NCBI RefSeq assembly: GCF_007971225.1
Contig: NZ_CP042435.1
Span: forward strand, 1 to 64,000
DNA from: Panacibacter ginsenosidivorans
GTDB taxonomy: Bacteria > Bacteroidota > Bacteroidia > Chitinophagales > Chitinophagaceae
Length of the DNA: 64,000 nt
Reading direction: 5' to 3'
Shown here: positions 43,798 to 53,125 of the stretch, in pieces
How the letters are laid out: every line of letters begins with the position of its first letter
Position numbering within the stretch: position 1 is the first letter of the stretch
Notes under the pieces: model-generated
What the model saw: only the letters and a program-made list of their open reading frames with translations
Database searches by the model: none
Told to the model about the DNA's origin: nothing
Position numbers and translations under genes: made by a program

Positions 43798-43986
43798 ATG
43801 CCAACGAAAAAGCAGCCGGGTAAGCCATTTGAAACACCCGTGCCGGAAAAACATCCGGAGATAAAGCCACCGGATGACCCGGAAGAGCCAATTAAGATTC
43901 CGGAGGAAAACCCGGATATAATACCAAATGAAGAACCATTTGAACCACCTCCTTTTGAAGTGCCGCCACCAGGTGAGGGACCTTAA
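43798..43986 (+). CDS. Small proline/glutamate-rich protein
   Basis: A 62-residue protein of low complexity: almost half Pro and Glu, e.g. PPDDPEEPIKIPEENPDI and PFEPPPFEVPPPGEGP. Likely disordered. No signal peptide or membrane segment. It is 12 bases upstream of the PEBP-like gene, and downstream of a repeat arm. It may be a real small protein in an operon with the next two genes. No family recognised; a function cannot be given. Confidence 0.55.
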   Translation: MPTKKQPGKPFETPVPEKHPEIKPPDDPEEPIKIPEENPDIIPNEEPFEPPPFEVPPPGEGP

Positions 43987-43998
43987 ATGTAAAATAAC

Positions 43999-44487
43999 AT
44001 GAGCGATTTTACACTACATAATGAAGCTACGAGAGCTGTTGATTTTAAACCATTAAAAGTTAACAGTACTGCATTTAATAATGACGGAATGATTCCTGTT
44101 GCATTTACCTGCGATGGAAGTAATATTAGCCCACCGCTTGATATTGACCACATTCCTGAAGAAGCCAAATGTCTTGTATTGATTGTAGATGACCCCGATG
44201 CTTCTGTTGGTACCTGGGTACATTGGATAGTTTGGAATATTCCTGTAACGCATCACATCAAAGAAAACCAGGTGCATGGCATAAAAGGCATGAATGACTT
44301 TCAACAATATGATTATTCTGGTCCATGTCCACCATCGGGTACACACCATTATTTCTATAAAGTATATGCCCTTGATGCTTTACTTAATTTACCTGCAAAC
44401 ACAAGAAAACCCCAGTTAGAAAAGGAAATGAGTAAGCATATTATAGCATTTGGTGAACTGGTTGGATTGTATAAAAGAGATCAGTAA
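43999..44487 (+). CDS. YbhB/YbcL family (PEBP, Raf kinase inhibitor-like) protein
   Basis: A 162-residue PEBP-fold protein: IPVAFTCDGSNISPPLDIDHIPEEAK (about 32-57), VDDPDASVGTWVHWIVWNIP (the D-P-D-A and W-V-H-W pocket residues), and YSGPCPPSGTHHYFYKVYALD. This pattern fits the cytoplasmic YbhB/YbcL group, which binds small anions. A role in stress is unknown. It is followed after 15 bases by the erythromycin-esterase-like gene. Confidence 0.93.
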   Translation: MSDFTLHNEATRAVDFKPLKVNSTAFNNDGMIPVAFTCDGSNISPPLDIDHIPEEAKCLVLIVDDPDASVGTWVHWIVWNIPVTHHIKENQVHGIKGMNDFQQYDYSGPCPPSGTHHYFYKVYALDALLNLPANTRKPQLEKEMSKHIIAFGELVGLYKRDQ

Positions 44488-44502
44488 AAAAATTATAAAA
44501 TC

Positions 44503-45837
44503 ATGCGACGCTATTTTACAAAAGAAGTATTGTTTGATGAACATGCAGCGATAAGCACCATCAAACAAAAGGCGCACCCTTTACAAAGCAAAGTTGATCT
44601 GCAACCATTATTCAACCGAATAGGTGATTCAAGAATTGTAATGCTGGGTGAGGCAAGTCATGGTACACATGAGTATTATACCTGGAGGGCACATATCACT
44701 AAACGGCTGATAGAAGAAAAGGGTTTTAATTTTATTGCAGTGGAAGGAGACTGGCCTGATTGTTACAGGTTGAATCGTTTTATAAAGGGATATGATGCAG
44801 ATAATAAAAGTGCATTTAAAGTTTTACGCGCGTTTAACAGATGGCCTACATGGATGTGGGCTAACTGGGAAATAATAGCCCTGGCTGATTGGTTAAGACA
44901 ATACAATATAGGATTAGCTGCTAATAAGAAAAGCGGATTTTATGGTCTGGATGTGTATAGTCTTTGGGAGAGTATGGAAAGTATTATGCGGTACCTGCAA
45001 AAAACAGACAAGGCTGCATTGAAAGTTGCAGAAGAAGCTTACCATTGTTTTGAACCTTATAAGAAAGATGAAGGCCAAGCTTATGCAAGGGCTTTGCAGT
45101 TTGTGCCTGAATTATGCGAAAATGAAGTGGTGCATTTACTGAAAGAGATACAACGAAAATTACCTAGTTACAATACAGATCATGAAAATGTTTTTAATGC
45201 AGAACAGAATGCATTGGTAACAGTGAATGCTGAAAAATATTATCGTGCCATGATCAAAGGAGGGCCGCATAGCTGGAACGTTCGTGACAGGCATATGGCC
45301 GATACACTGGAACGTTTACTGACATTCCATGGTCCCAATTCAAAAGTAATTGTATGGGAGCATAACACACATATTGGCGATGCAAGGGCAACAGATATGA
45401 TTGATGAAGGCATGTTTAATATTGGTGAACTGGCAAGAATGCAGCACCACGAAAAAGGCGTAGTACTTGTAGGCTTTGGTTCATACAAAGGTTCTGTAAT
45501 GGCAGGTCGAAGCTGGGGCGCTCCTATGCATAGCATACAAATGCCAGAAGCAGAAAAGGGAAGCTGGGAATATTTATTACATAAAGCCGGTGCAGCAAAT
45601 AAATTACTAATGATGGATGATTTTATGACTGATGTGTTTATGGAAAATCATATTGGTCACCGTGCTATTGGTGTAGTGTATAACCCCCGGTATGAGCAAT
45701 ATGGAAATTATGTGCCTACTATTTTGCCTATGCGTTACGATGCATTTATTTACCTGGATGAAACCAAAGCATTGCACCCGTTGCATATAGAACCTGATGG
45801 TGCACAAATGCCGGAAACATATCCTTTTGGTGTGTGA
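44503..45837 (+). CDS. Erythromycin esterase family protein
   Basis: A 444-residue EreA/ChaN-like hydrolase: VMLGEASHGTHEYYTWRAHITKRLIEEKGFNFIAVEGDWPD (residues about 46-86) holds the catalytic His and Glu of the family, and VIVWEHNTHIGDAR the third conserved motif. Without a resistance context this family is often a stress protein. In mycobacterial Rv2030c the same domain is fused to a phosphoribosyltransferase and controlled by DosR. Last gene of the 43798-45837 operon. Confidence 0.92.
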   Translation: MRRYFTKEVLFDEHAAISTIKQKAHPLQSKVDLQPLFNRIGDSRIVMLGEASHGTHEYYTWRAHITKRLIEEKGFNFIAVEGDWPDCYRLNRFIKGYDADNKSAFKVLRAFNRWPTWMWANWEIIALADWLRQYNIGLAANKKSGFYGLDVYSLWESMESIMRYLQKTDKAALKVAEEAYHCFEPYKKDEGQAYARALQFVPELCENEVVHLLKEIQRKLPSYNTDHENVFNAEQNALVTVNAEKYYRAMIKGGPHSWNVRDRHMADTLERLLTFHGPNSKVIVWEHNTHIGDARATDMIDEGMFNIGELARMQHHEKGVVLVGFGSYKGSVMAGRSWGAPMHSIQMPEAEKGSWEYLLHKAGAANKLLMMDDFMTDVFMENHIGHRAIGVVYNPRYEQYGNYVPTILPMRYDAFIYLDETKALHPLHIEPDGAQMPETYPFGV

Positions 45838-45860
45838 TGGAATAAGCAATACAAAGCAAA

Positions 45861-45920
45861 TTTTTTTATGTACCCGGCAACAGTTCCTTTGTCATCGCCT
45901 GTTGCGTCGCACTCTTGTAC
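45861..45920 (-). repeat. Dispersed intergenic element, single arm
   Basis: Reverse arm with full length: tail TTTTTTTATGTACCCGG and subtype A core GTTGCGTCGCACTCTTGTAC. Confidence 0.82.
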
Positions 45921-46003
45921 AGCAGCATAACGATGAGTGGTTTTTATAGAAATACATTGCTTATTGCAACAGTGACAGATATATAAGATCATTAGTAACA
46001 ATA

Positions 46004-46025
46004 ATGCCGGGAATAATCCCGGCAT
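46004..46025. terminator. Bidirectional terminator between convergent genes
   Basis: Stem ATGCCGGGA / TCCCGGCAT with a four-base loop and AT-rich flanks, between the erythromycin-esterase-like and the HMA genes. Confidence 0.6.
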
Positions 46026-46072
46026 ATAATTAACCATTCAACCAAATCAACTTTAAAACCTGCCATCATCTG

Positions 46073-46288
46073 TTAGTTTATTCTTTCTCCTTTATAACCT
46101 GCCTGCTCCAAAGCATTAATAACTTTATCTGCTGTTGTTTTTTCACCCGCTGCAACTGTCAATGTCTTATCAGCATTTTGCAGATCCACTTCCCAGTTAT
46201 CTTCTCCGGCTGCTTCGTTTAAAAATGGTGTTACCTTATTTACGCAACCTGTGCATTTGATCGTTGTTTTGAATTTTAGTGTTTCCAT
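46073..46288 (-). CDS. Heavy-metal-associated (HMA) domain protein, CopZ-like
   Basis: A 71-residue single HMA domain: METLKFKTTIKCTGCVNKVTPFL with the metal motif CTGC (Cys12 and Cys15), then a typical alternating beta-alpha pattern to GYKGERIN. Such proteins carry Cu(I) to P-type ATPases. It is the second of two small HMA genes on this strand (about 14 bp behind the first), upstream of which lie an MBL-fold gene and copA. Hence a copper chaperone for CopA is likely, although another soft metal is possible. Confidence 0.85.
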   Translation of the reverse strand: METLKFKTTIKCTGCVNKVTPFLNEAAGEDNWEVDLQNADKTLTVAAGEKTTADKVINALEQAGYKGERIN

Positions 46289-46301
46289 CTTTTAATTTTT
46301 T

Positions 46302-46504
46302 TTATTGTTCAACTTTATATCCCATCTTTTCAATAGCCGCTATTACTTCTTTTTTGATGTTTTAGTTTCATCGATCGTAACATCGGCTTTACCAATTTCA
46401 ATCTCATCAAGTGTAGCACCATCCTGTTTGGCGATAATATTTTTTACTACCATCACACAATGCTGGCTGCCCATACCACTTATTTTTAATGAATGTGTTT
46501 GCAT
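46302..46504 (-). CDS. Heavy-metal-associated (HMA) domain protein, frameshifted
   Basis: The start at 46504 gives MQTHSLKISGMGSQHCVMVV. One A is missing in the run near 46348-46354; when restored, the end reads KEVIAAIEKMGYKVEQ and the stop is at 46302, giving a normal 67-residue HMA domain. The usual CxxC has become SQHC (first Cys is Ser), so metal affinity may be altered. The uncorrected frame stops early at 46343. Operon with the HMA gene at 46073. Likely a copper chaperone relative; the slip may be a sequence error. Confidence 0.65.
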
Positions 46505-46619
46505 ATACTTTGTTTTTTGTACTGTAAAATTATGCACAGCAGGCAGGCTGGTTGTTATAGAATAGGGGAGATAAGTTATATAATTTTCAGGCTTAGTTTT
46601 AGATGCATACTGATGAATA

Positions 46620-46679
46620 GTACAAGTGTGCGACGCAACGATGCCGCCATTAAAAACTACTGCCTGGTACAATAAAAAA
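46620..46679 (+). repeat. Dispersed intergenic element, single arm
   Basis: Subtype A core GTACAAGTGTGCGACGCAAC and tail GCCTGGTACAATAAAAAA. Confidence 0.82.
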
Positions 46680-46743
46680 CCATGAGGTAGATTCGGGTAA
46701 GTAATAATTACAGAGAAAGCCTAAGCTATGAATTCTGTGGCAT

Positions 46744-47517
46744 TTAAATAGTGACCCACTCCCCGTCGTTTGGGATCATCACCTGGTTGGTAAGATTATG
46801 CTCTACGATTGCTGCGCGGAAATGCGGCCTGCGCTGGAGACAATGATTAACTGTTTCCAAATGCGCTACAGATATGTTTGTTTTAGTTAACCGTGATAGT
46901 TTGATCACATCATTAGTGGTCATTGTAATAGGGCCGCCTTCCAGAAATTGAGCACCTCCGCCATTAACAACAATATGGGTGGGTTGATGTAATGTAATAG
47001 CTTCTTCTACATCGGGGCACCAAATAGTATCGCCGGCTATATAAAGTTTTTCAGTATTATTTTCAAGTACATACCCCGACACCGTTCCCATTAGTTTTCC
47101 AATTTCTCCGGTGCCGTGTTGCCCGTTTGTGCGGTGAATTTTTATATTGTTCCACTGCCATACCTTGTCGATTGACTCTACATTGCTAAAACCTTGTTCG
47201 CGTATTTTGACTTTATCTTCAGGCTGACAGATGATCATTTTTTCTTTATTTATCTGTTGCTGCGCAGCAATATCCCAATGGTCACGATGTGTATGCGTAA
47301 CGAGTATCGCATCGGTTTTATCCAGGATGGTATTCAGTTCCCGCTCGTCAACAGGTAAATCTACCAAAGGCATCCTGTTTGAATTTGAAGCATTCTGTAC
47401 CGGGGCCATCGCCTCTTTTTTACTCAGCATGGGGTCTACTAAAATTTTTTTGCCTGCCATTTCAATCAACAATGTGGCGTGTCTTAATAAACGGAACCTG
47501 CTGTTTGTCTTTTCCAT
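46744..47517 (-). CDS. Metallo-beta-lactamase fold hydrolase (UlaG-like)
   Basis: A 257-residue MBL-fold protein. The metal motif is THTHRDHWD (residues about 74-82), with further His in NGQHGTGEIG and Asp in IAGDTIWC. The start FRLLRHATLLIEMAGKKILVDPML is typical of the UlaG/YjfR-like group that cleaves lactones or phosphodiesters. Single gene, 196 bp downstream of copA on the same strand; a link to metal handling is not shown. Confidence 0.88.
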   Translation of the reverse strand: MEKTNSRFRLLRHATLLIEMAGKKILVDPMLSKKEAMAPVQNASNSNRMPLVDLPVDERELNTILDKTDAILVTHTHRDHWDIAAQQQINKEKMIICQPEDKVKIREQGFSNVESIDKVWQWNNIKIHRTNGQHGTGEIGKLMGTVSGYVLENNTEKLYIAGDTIWCPDVEEAITLHQPTHIVVNGGGAQFLEGGPITMTTNDVIKLSRLTKTNISVAHLETVNHCLQRRPHFRAAIVEHNLTNQVMIPNDGEWVTI

Positions 47518-47713
47518 TGTAATACTTTTATTGTCTGTTATAATATTACGGCAGGATAATATACTGTGTTTGCAAAAGGCCTGTTTTTTGTGCCATAATA
47601 AATATTAAAAGACTGGTGCAAAATTATTTTTTAGTGAAAAAAATATTCTTGCGGCTCGCATCAATTGAACAATTTGATGATTGAATCTACAAAGGGCGTA
47701 TTAAAAAAACTCA

Positions 47714-49987
47714 TTATAAAAGTTTTGAAAATTTTAACCGGAGGCTGTTGCTTACAACACTTACACTGCTTAATGCCATAGCAGCGCCTGCAATCATCGG
47801 ATCAAGTAAAAATCCGTTGATGGGATATAAGACTCCTGCTGCTATTGGAATCCCAATAAGATTATAAATGAATGCCCAGAATAAATTTTGTTTGATGGTG
47901 TTTACTGTTTTCCCAGAGAGCTTTAAAGCTTTCGGTATACTATTGAGGTCAGAAGTAATTAATGTCATTTTAGCTACATCCATTGCTATATCGCTTCCTT
48001 TGCCCATGGCAATACTTACATCGGCCTGTGCAAGTGCATGACTATCGTTAATGCCATCTCCAACCATTGCTACTATTTTTCCCTGTTGCTGTAAGTCTTT
48101 TACGAATGCAGCTTTGTCTGCGGGCAGCACTTCGGCTTTATAGTGTTGTAAGCCAACTTCAGCAGCAATGGCTGCGGCAGTTTGTTTGTTATCACCGGTA
48201 AGCATATACACTTCTATTCCTTCAGCCTGTAGTTTTTGGATGGCTTCCTTTGATGTCTTTTTTATTTTATCGGCGATGGCTATTATACCAGCCAGTTTTT
48301 TATCAGCAGAGAATAATACTACCGTCTTTGCTTCACGTTGCAGCAACTGAACCTGGCTGGTCTGCAGCGCATCAATCGTTATTCCGTTTTCTTCTATGAG
48401 CTTGCTATTTCCTGCCAGGTATTGTTTACCCTGGTATAATGCTGATATGCCTTTGCCTGTAATACTTTCTATTTTATCAACCGTTGCGGGTGATACCGCA
48501 AATGATCTCAGTTGTTTTACTACTGCCTCTGCCAGCGGATGTTCTGATTGCATTTCTATCGCCATCAATATTGGTTGCAATTCATCCGCATCAAAGCCCT
48601 CTGTAAAGAGCATATCTGTCACTTCAGGTTTACCTTCTGTGATCGTTCCTGTTTTATCTAAAAGGATGGCCGTTACTTTATGTGCCAATTCAAGACTCTC
48701 TGCATCTTTAATAAGAATATTATTTTCTGCGCCTTTACCCACTCCAACCATAATAGCTGTAGGTGTAGCCAGACCCAATGCACAAGGGCATGCTATCACC
48801 AATACTGTAACTGCTGTAAGTAAACCATGTGTAAATGCATTATCCCCGCCCAATAACATCCAGATAATAAATGTGAGTATAGAAATACCAATAACAACCG
48901 GCACAAAAATGCCTGCAATTTTATCTACCAGTTTTTGTACAGGTGCTTTACTGCCTTGTGCTTCCTGCACCATTTTAATAATCTGTGCCAGCAAAGTTTC
49001 AGCGCCAACTTTTTCTGCTTTGAACTGAAAACTTCCTTTTTGATTGATAGTGCCCGCAAAAACTTTTTCGCCTGCATTTTTTTCTACGGGTATAGGCTCA
49101 CCGGTTATCATACTTTCATCCACAAAAGATTCACCGCTTGCAACAATACCATCCACGGGAATTTTTTCTCCCGGTTTTACCAGCAACAAATCATTGACTT
49201 TTACCTGCTGTACGGGAATCTCCCTTGGTTGATTATTTTCAAGAATCAATGTTACCGTTTTAGGTTGCAGGCCCATTAATTTTTTAATGGCGGATGAGGT
49301 ATTTGATTTGGCTTTTTCTTCCAGCATTTTACCTAACGAAATAAATGCGATCACCACTGCGGCTGCTTCAAAATATACATGTGCATGTAAACCTCTTGCA
49401 TGCCAGAATTCAGGAAAAAAAGTATTGAAGGCGCTGAATAAATAAGCAATACCGGTGCTCAATGCCACCAGTGTATCCATGTTTGATTTACGATGTTTAG
49501 CCTGTTTCCATGCATTAATAAAAAAACTGCGGCCAAAATAAAATACCACCGGTGTTGCCAATATCAGCATAATGTAATTTGCATAAGGCATTTCCATAAA
49601 GAACATACCAATGAGCACGATAGGAAATGAAAGTACGGAAGACCAAATGGTACGTTGCTTTACTGCTTCGTAATGTTTTTGCTGTGATGCTTCTTTAATT
49701 TCCTGTTGGTTTTCTTTTTCAATTACAATGTCATAACCAATGGAGCGCACAGTGTTTTGCAAAAGTTCGGGTGTAGCAACAGCCGGGTTATATTCTACCC
49801 ACGCATCCTGGTTGGCAAAATTTACACCTGCATCTTTTACGCCGTCTACAGATTTCAGCATAGACTCTACACTTATTGCGCATGCAGCACAGGTCATATC
49901 TAATACGGGGAATGTTTCTTTAATAAAATCAGTCTTACTTTTTCTACTGGCAGAGATTTTCTTTTCAATTCTTAATTCCTGTTCCAT
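47714..49987 (-). CDS. copA: Copper-exporting P-type ATPase
   Basis: A 757-residue P1B-type ATPase. One N-terminal HMA domain with [14 protein letters not shown] (about 30-43); eight helices with the CPC motif [19 protein letters not shown]; phosphorylation site [15 protein letters not shown]-binding HP motif SEHPLAEAV; hinge [13 protein letters not shown] with two Cys in the HMA site means Cu(I) export. The start at 49987 is chosen over 50167, as the longer form crosses a repeat arm. The HMA-AraC regulator gene lies upstream on the same strand. Confidence 0.93.
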   Translation of the reverse strand: MEQELRIEKKISASRKSKTDFIKETFPVLDMTCAACAISVESMLKSVDGVKDAGVNFANQDAWVEYNPAVATPELLQNTVRSIGYDIVIEKENQQEIKEASQQKHYEAVKQRTIWSSVLSFPIVLIGMFFMEMPYANYIMLILATPVVFYFGRSFFINAWKQAKHRKSNMDTLVALSTGIAYLFSAFNTFFPEFWHARGLHAHVYFEAAAVVIAFISLGKMLEEKAKSNTSSAIKKLMGLQPKTVTLILENNQPREIPVQQVKVNDLLLVKPGEKIPVDGIVASGESFVDESMITGEPIPVEKNAGEKVFAGTINQKGSFQFKAEKVGAETLLAQIIKMVQEAQGSKAPVQKLVDKIAGIFVPVVIGISILTFIIWMLLGGDNAFTHGLLTAVTVLVIACPCALGLATPTAIMVGVGKGAENNILIKDAESLELAHKVTAILLDKTGTITEGKPEVTDMLFTEGFDADELQPILMAIEMQSEHPLAEAVVKQLRSFAVSPATVDKIESITGKGISALYQGKQYLAGNSKLIEENGITIDALQTSQVQLLQREAKTVVLFSADKKLAGIIAIADKIKKTSKEAIQKLQAEGIEVYMLTGDNKQTAAAIAAEVGLQHYKAEVLPADKAAFVKDLQQQGKIVAMVGDGINDSHALAQADVSIAMGKGSDIAMDVAKMTLITSDLNSIPKALKLSGKTVNTIKQNLFWAFIYNLIGIPIAAGVLYPINGFLLDPMIAGAAMALSSVSVVSNSLRLKFSKLL

Positions 49988-50108
49988 AAAAAATCTTTTC
50001 ACAAAGGTCCTGTTGTTTGGGTTGCCAGCTGTTATATTATCTGCTCGTAATTGTATATTATTTTGATTAACGCCAAACCTGCTGACATCGATCAATAATG
50101 ATGAGGAC

Positions 50109-50250
50109 GTACAAGAGTGCGACGCAACAGGAGCCTCATAGCATTGATGCAGCCTGGTACTCGCCATCTCAGGTAATTATTTGTAAATACATTTACTGTG
50201 CCCGTCTGCAGCATGGCATTTAACTTCCGTTGCGTCGCACACTTATGCTG
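50109..50250. repeat. Dispersed intergenic element, two arms tail to tail
   Basis: Right-facing arm 50109-50160 (subtype A, tail GCCTGGTAC) and left-facing arm about 50187-50250 (core GTTGCGTCGCACACTTATGC). The orientation is opposite to the usual head-to-head pairs. It lies in the 430-bp gap upstream of copA; the remainder of this gap shows nothing clear. Confidence 0.7.
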
Positions 50251-50417
50251 TATATCGCAATGCGGCATGTTGATGCTGCTGTAGTGCTTTGAAGCAGGGA
50301 GGAGTGAGACTGGTCTTTAAATAGGTAGAAGAGAAGTGCCACGCTGATGAAGCCCAAATACAATGTGTAAGCAGCCACTGTGTTATACATTGTATAAGAG
50401 GTGTTATAAATTATCCG

Positions 50418-50984
50418 TTATATTTTGTCCAGAGGTTTCCGCATGTTTTCTTTAAGCTCTTTAAAATGTGTGGGTGTTAGCCCGGTTACTTTTTTAAATT
50501 GTTGAGAAAGGTGCTGTGTGCTGCTGTAGCCCATTTCATAAGCAATTTCACTCAGGTTTTTTTCATCATACATCAGCAGTTCTTTTACTCTTTCGATCCT
50601 TTGCAGTATGGCATATTTTTCAATGGTAATACCTTCTACCGAAGAAAATAATGTGGTAAGATAATGATAATCCATAGCCAGTTTCTGTTCCAGCATAGCT
50701 GAGAGTTTCAGGTTAAACTCATCTGCATCCTTACCATGGATCAATGAAACAATTGCATTTTTGATCTTTTCAACCGTTTTTGATTTTTTATCATCCAGTA
50801 ATTCAAAACCATTTATTGTTAAACTATCACGAAAGCTTTGCAGTTGTGATTCACTGGGCTCTGTACTTAATTCCACCTGTCCCAGTTGAATGTTTTTATA
50901 ATCTAAACCCAGATCATCCAATTGATGCCTTACCGACATAATGCAACGGTCGCAAACCATATTTTTTATGTAAAGCTGTTTCAT
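50418..50984 (-). CDS. HMA-AraC family regulator, likely copper sensor
   Basis: A 188-residue fusion: N-terminal HMA-like domain (about 1-65) with MVCDRCIMSV, whose CxxC site can bind a soft metal, a short linker, and a C-terminal AraC helix-turn-helix pair (about 105-180) with NLSEIAYEMGYSSTQHLSQQFKKVTGLTPTHF. This is an unusual one-component metal sensor design, shared to my knowledge with other Bacteroidota. It is upstream of copA on the same strand, hence a likely copper-responsive activator of copA and the HMA genes. Confidence 0.85.
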   Translation of the reverse strand: MKQLYIKNMVCDRCIMSVRHQLDDLGLDYKNIQLGQVELSTEPSESQLQSFRDSLTINGFELLDDKKSKTVEKIKNAIVSLIHGKDADEFNLKLSAMLEQKLAMDYHYLTTLFSSVEGITIEKYAILQRIERVKELLMYDEKNLSEIAYEMGYSSTQHLSQQFKKVTGLTPTHFKELKENMRKPLDKI

Positions 50985-51042
50985 ACTGTAATTTCATAGC
51001 AAAATTACAGGAGGAAATTTTATAAGGCCATATAGCTTTTTT

Positions 51043-52230
51043 TTAACGTTTAAAAATTATTTTTCCTTTTACAACCGTCATTTCAATATTGATATTGTTA
51101 TCAAAAATTGCAATGTCAGCATCTTTATCTTTTGCTAAAGTTCCTTTTTTATCTGATACATTCATAATGCGTGCAGGTGTAGCGGTGATCATTTTTACAG
51201 CATCGATCAGGGGAATGCCTGCCATGTTTACCATGTTTCTTACAAGCCGGTCTGCTGTTGCAACACTACCTGCAAAAGAGCTGCGGTCGGGGAGTTTTGC
51301 CACACCATTTTCTATAATTACTTTTAAACCATTGTGCAAACTGCCTAAGATGCTTTCACCTTCGGGCATGGCTGCGCCACGCATAGCATCGGTGATCAGT
51401 GCAGTTTTGTCTGCACCTTTTATTTTATATACCAGCTTTAATAATGGCGCAGGAAGATGAATACCATCTGCGATAATTTCCACATCCATCTCATCAATTA
51501 GGTATGCAGCTTCAACCACACCGGCATAGCGGTATGCATTTCTTTTGGTAACACCAGTCATAGCTGAATACAAATGCGTGGCAAGTGTATAACCGTTTTC
51601 AAATGCTGCCATAGCTTCTTCATAAATAGCATCAGTATGCGCTAATGCTGGCAGTACTCCTTTTGATTTTATATAATTTGCAAATTCAAATGCTCCTTTT
51701 AATTCCGGTGCGGCACTCCATCTTTTTATTGATGATGAACGTGATAATATTTCTTTATATTCTTCAGGGTTTGGATCTCTGATATATTTAGGATCCTGCG
51801 CACCGCATTGGTTCATGGATAAGTATGGACCTTCTAAATGCATACCAAGGAATTGTGCGCCATTGATGTTATTCCTGTTGGCATCTTCGTACACAGCAAG
51901 TGTTTGTAATATTTCTGTTTTGCTTGCCGACAAAGTTGTTGGCAACATTGATGTTGTTCCATACTGTGCATGTGTTTCAGCAATTTTAAGAAAAGCAGTT
52001 TCTGTACCATCCATGAAATCATGCCCGCCACCACCGTGTACATGTATATCAATAAAGCCAGGAGAAATATATTTGCCGTTTGCATTTATTTCAATGGCAT
52101 CTTCAAACTCAATGCCTGATTCACTTATAGCAGTGATGGTATCGCCGGTTATAAGAACAGCACCACCATCAATTATTTTATCTGGTGTTATAATTTTTCC
52201 ATTGAATATTTTTAAGCGCTGCTTATTCAT
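51043..52230 (-). CDS. nagA: N-acetylglucosamine-6-phosphate deacetylase
   Basis: A 395-residue amidohydrolase: metal motif HVHGGGGHDFMDGT (about 58-71), HLEGPYLS, TLATHLYSAMT, and Asp in LITDAMRGAAMPEG. It removes the acetyl group from GlcNAc-6-phosphate in amino sugar breakdown. Its start overlaps the nagB stop by four bases, so the two are a translationally coupled operon. Confidence 0.95.
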   Translation of the reverse strand: MNKQRLKIFNGKIITPDKIIDGGAVLITGDTITAISESGIEFEDAIEINANGKYISPGFIDIHVHGGGGHDFMDGTETAFLKIAETHAQYGTTSMLPTTLSASKTEILQTLAVYEDANRNNINGAQFLGMHLEGPYLSMNQCGAQDPKYIRDPNPEEYKEILSRSSSIKRWSAAPELKGAFEFANYIKSKGVLPALAHTDAIYEEAMAAFENGYTLATHLYSAMTGVTKRNAYRYAGVVEAAYLIDEMDVEIIADGIHLPAPLLKLVYKIKGADKTALITDAMRGAAMPEGESILGSLHNGLKVIIENGVAKLPDRSSFAGSVATADRLVRNMVNMAGIPLIDAVKMITATPARIMNVSDKKGTLAKDKDADIAIFDNNINIEMTVVKGKIIFKR

Positions 52231-52976
52231 GCCAATGTCTTTTTGGAAAGAAGTGCTGAAGAGAATTTATCAAGATAGAAAGTACAATCTTCATGCTGTT
52301 GCAAAATAGTTGCAGGATATAAATTATTGATTGGTTTTTCCAAACTGTTTTTTACAGCCATTGCTTTCCGTTCATCCGGTACTGAACAGATAATATGTTT
52401 TGATCGCAGTATTTGTTTTACAGACATACTGATTGCATGGGTTGGTACTTCATCAAATGATTTAAACCAACCTTCACCCAATTGTTGTTTGCGGCACTGT
52501 TCATCTAATGTAACAACGATGTAAGGCTGTTCAGTTTCAAAATCTGCAGGCGGGTCGTTGAATGCAAGATGACCGTTTTCTCCAATACCAACGAGCGCCA
52601 CATCTATGGGATGCTTTGAAATTAAATTTCCTATTTTTTCACATTCCTCTTGTGGATTCGCTTCTCCGTTTATTAAATGTGCAGCTTTTAATTTAGGAAC
52701 TTTTGATATAAATCTTTCCTGTAAATATTTCCTGAAACTCGCAGGATGTGTAATAGGCAAACCAATATATTCATCGAGATGAAACATAACAACTTTACTC
52801 CAATCGATTTCTTTTTCTGTTATCAATTGATTTAATGTTTCGAACTGGCTGGTGCCTGTTGCAAGAATAATATTTGCTGATCCTTTTTGTTTAATGGCTT
52901 CACGTATTAATTGGGCTGCAGTAGTGCCTGCTGCTTTACCTAATTCATGTGTGTCATTATAAATATTAATCTTCAT
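52227..52976 (-). CDS. nagB: Glucosamine-6-phosphate deaminase
   Basis: A 249-residue NagB of the isomerase fold: ILATGTSQFETLNQL, VVMFHLDEYIGLPITHPASFRKYLQERF, VALVGIGENGHLAFNDPPADF (catalytic Asp and His). It converts glucosamine-6-phosphate to fructose-6-phosphate and ammonia. First gene of the nagB-nagA operon. Length normal for the short, non-allosteric bacterial type. Confidence 0.95.
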   Translation of the reverse strand: MKINIYNDTHELGKAAGTTAAQLIREAIKQKGSANIILATGTSQFETLNQLITEKEIDWSKVVMFHLDEYIGLPITHPASFRKYLQERFISKVPKLKAAHLINGEANPQEECEKIGNLISKHPIDVALVGIGENGHLAFNDPPADFETEQPYIVVTLDEQCRKQQLGEGWFKSFDEVPTHAISMSVKQILRSKHIICSVPDERKAMAVKNSLEKPINNLYPATILQQHEDCTFYLDKFSSALLSKKTLA

Positions 52977-53067
52977 GCTACTTTAAAAGTAAGCTATTAG
53001 CTGTACTTTATTCTTACTGCATTAGCAACAAATTGTCCTTGTATGAAAGATGCATTTAAACTATACT

Positions 53068-53125
53068 GTACAAGAGTGCGACGCAAGTAAAGCTTAATAG
53101 AAATACAAAAGCCGGGCTCATAAAA
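53068..53125 (+). repeat. Dispersed intergenic element, single arm
   Basis: Subtype A core GTACAAGAGTGCGACGCAAG and tail GCCGGGCTCATAAAA, whose tail forms half of the terminator at 53107-53139. Confidence 0.8.

Noticed and set aside
49988-50167. A 60-residue N-terminal extension of CopA starting at 50167
   Set aside because: It is encoded by a repeat arm and its flank, and the natural HMA start follows the ATG at 49987.
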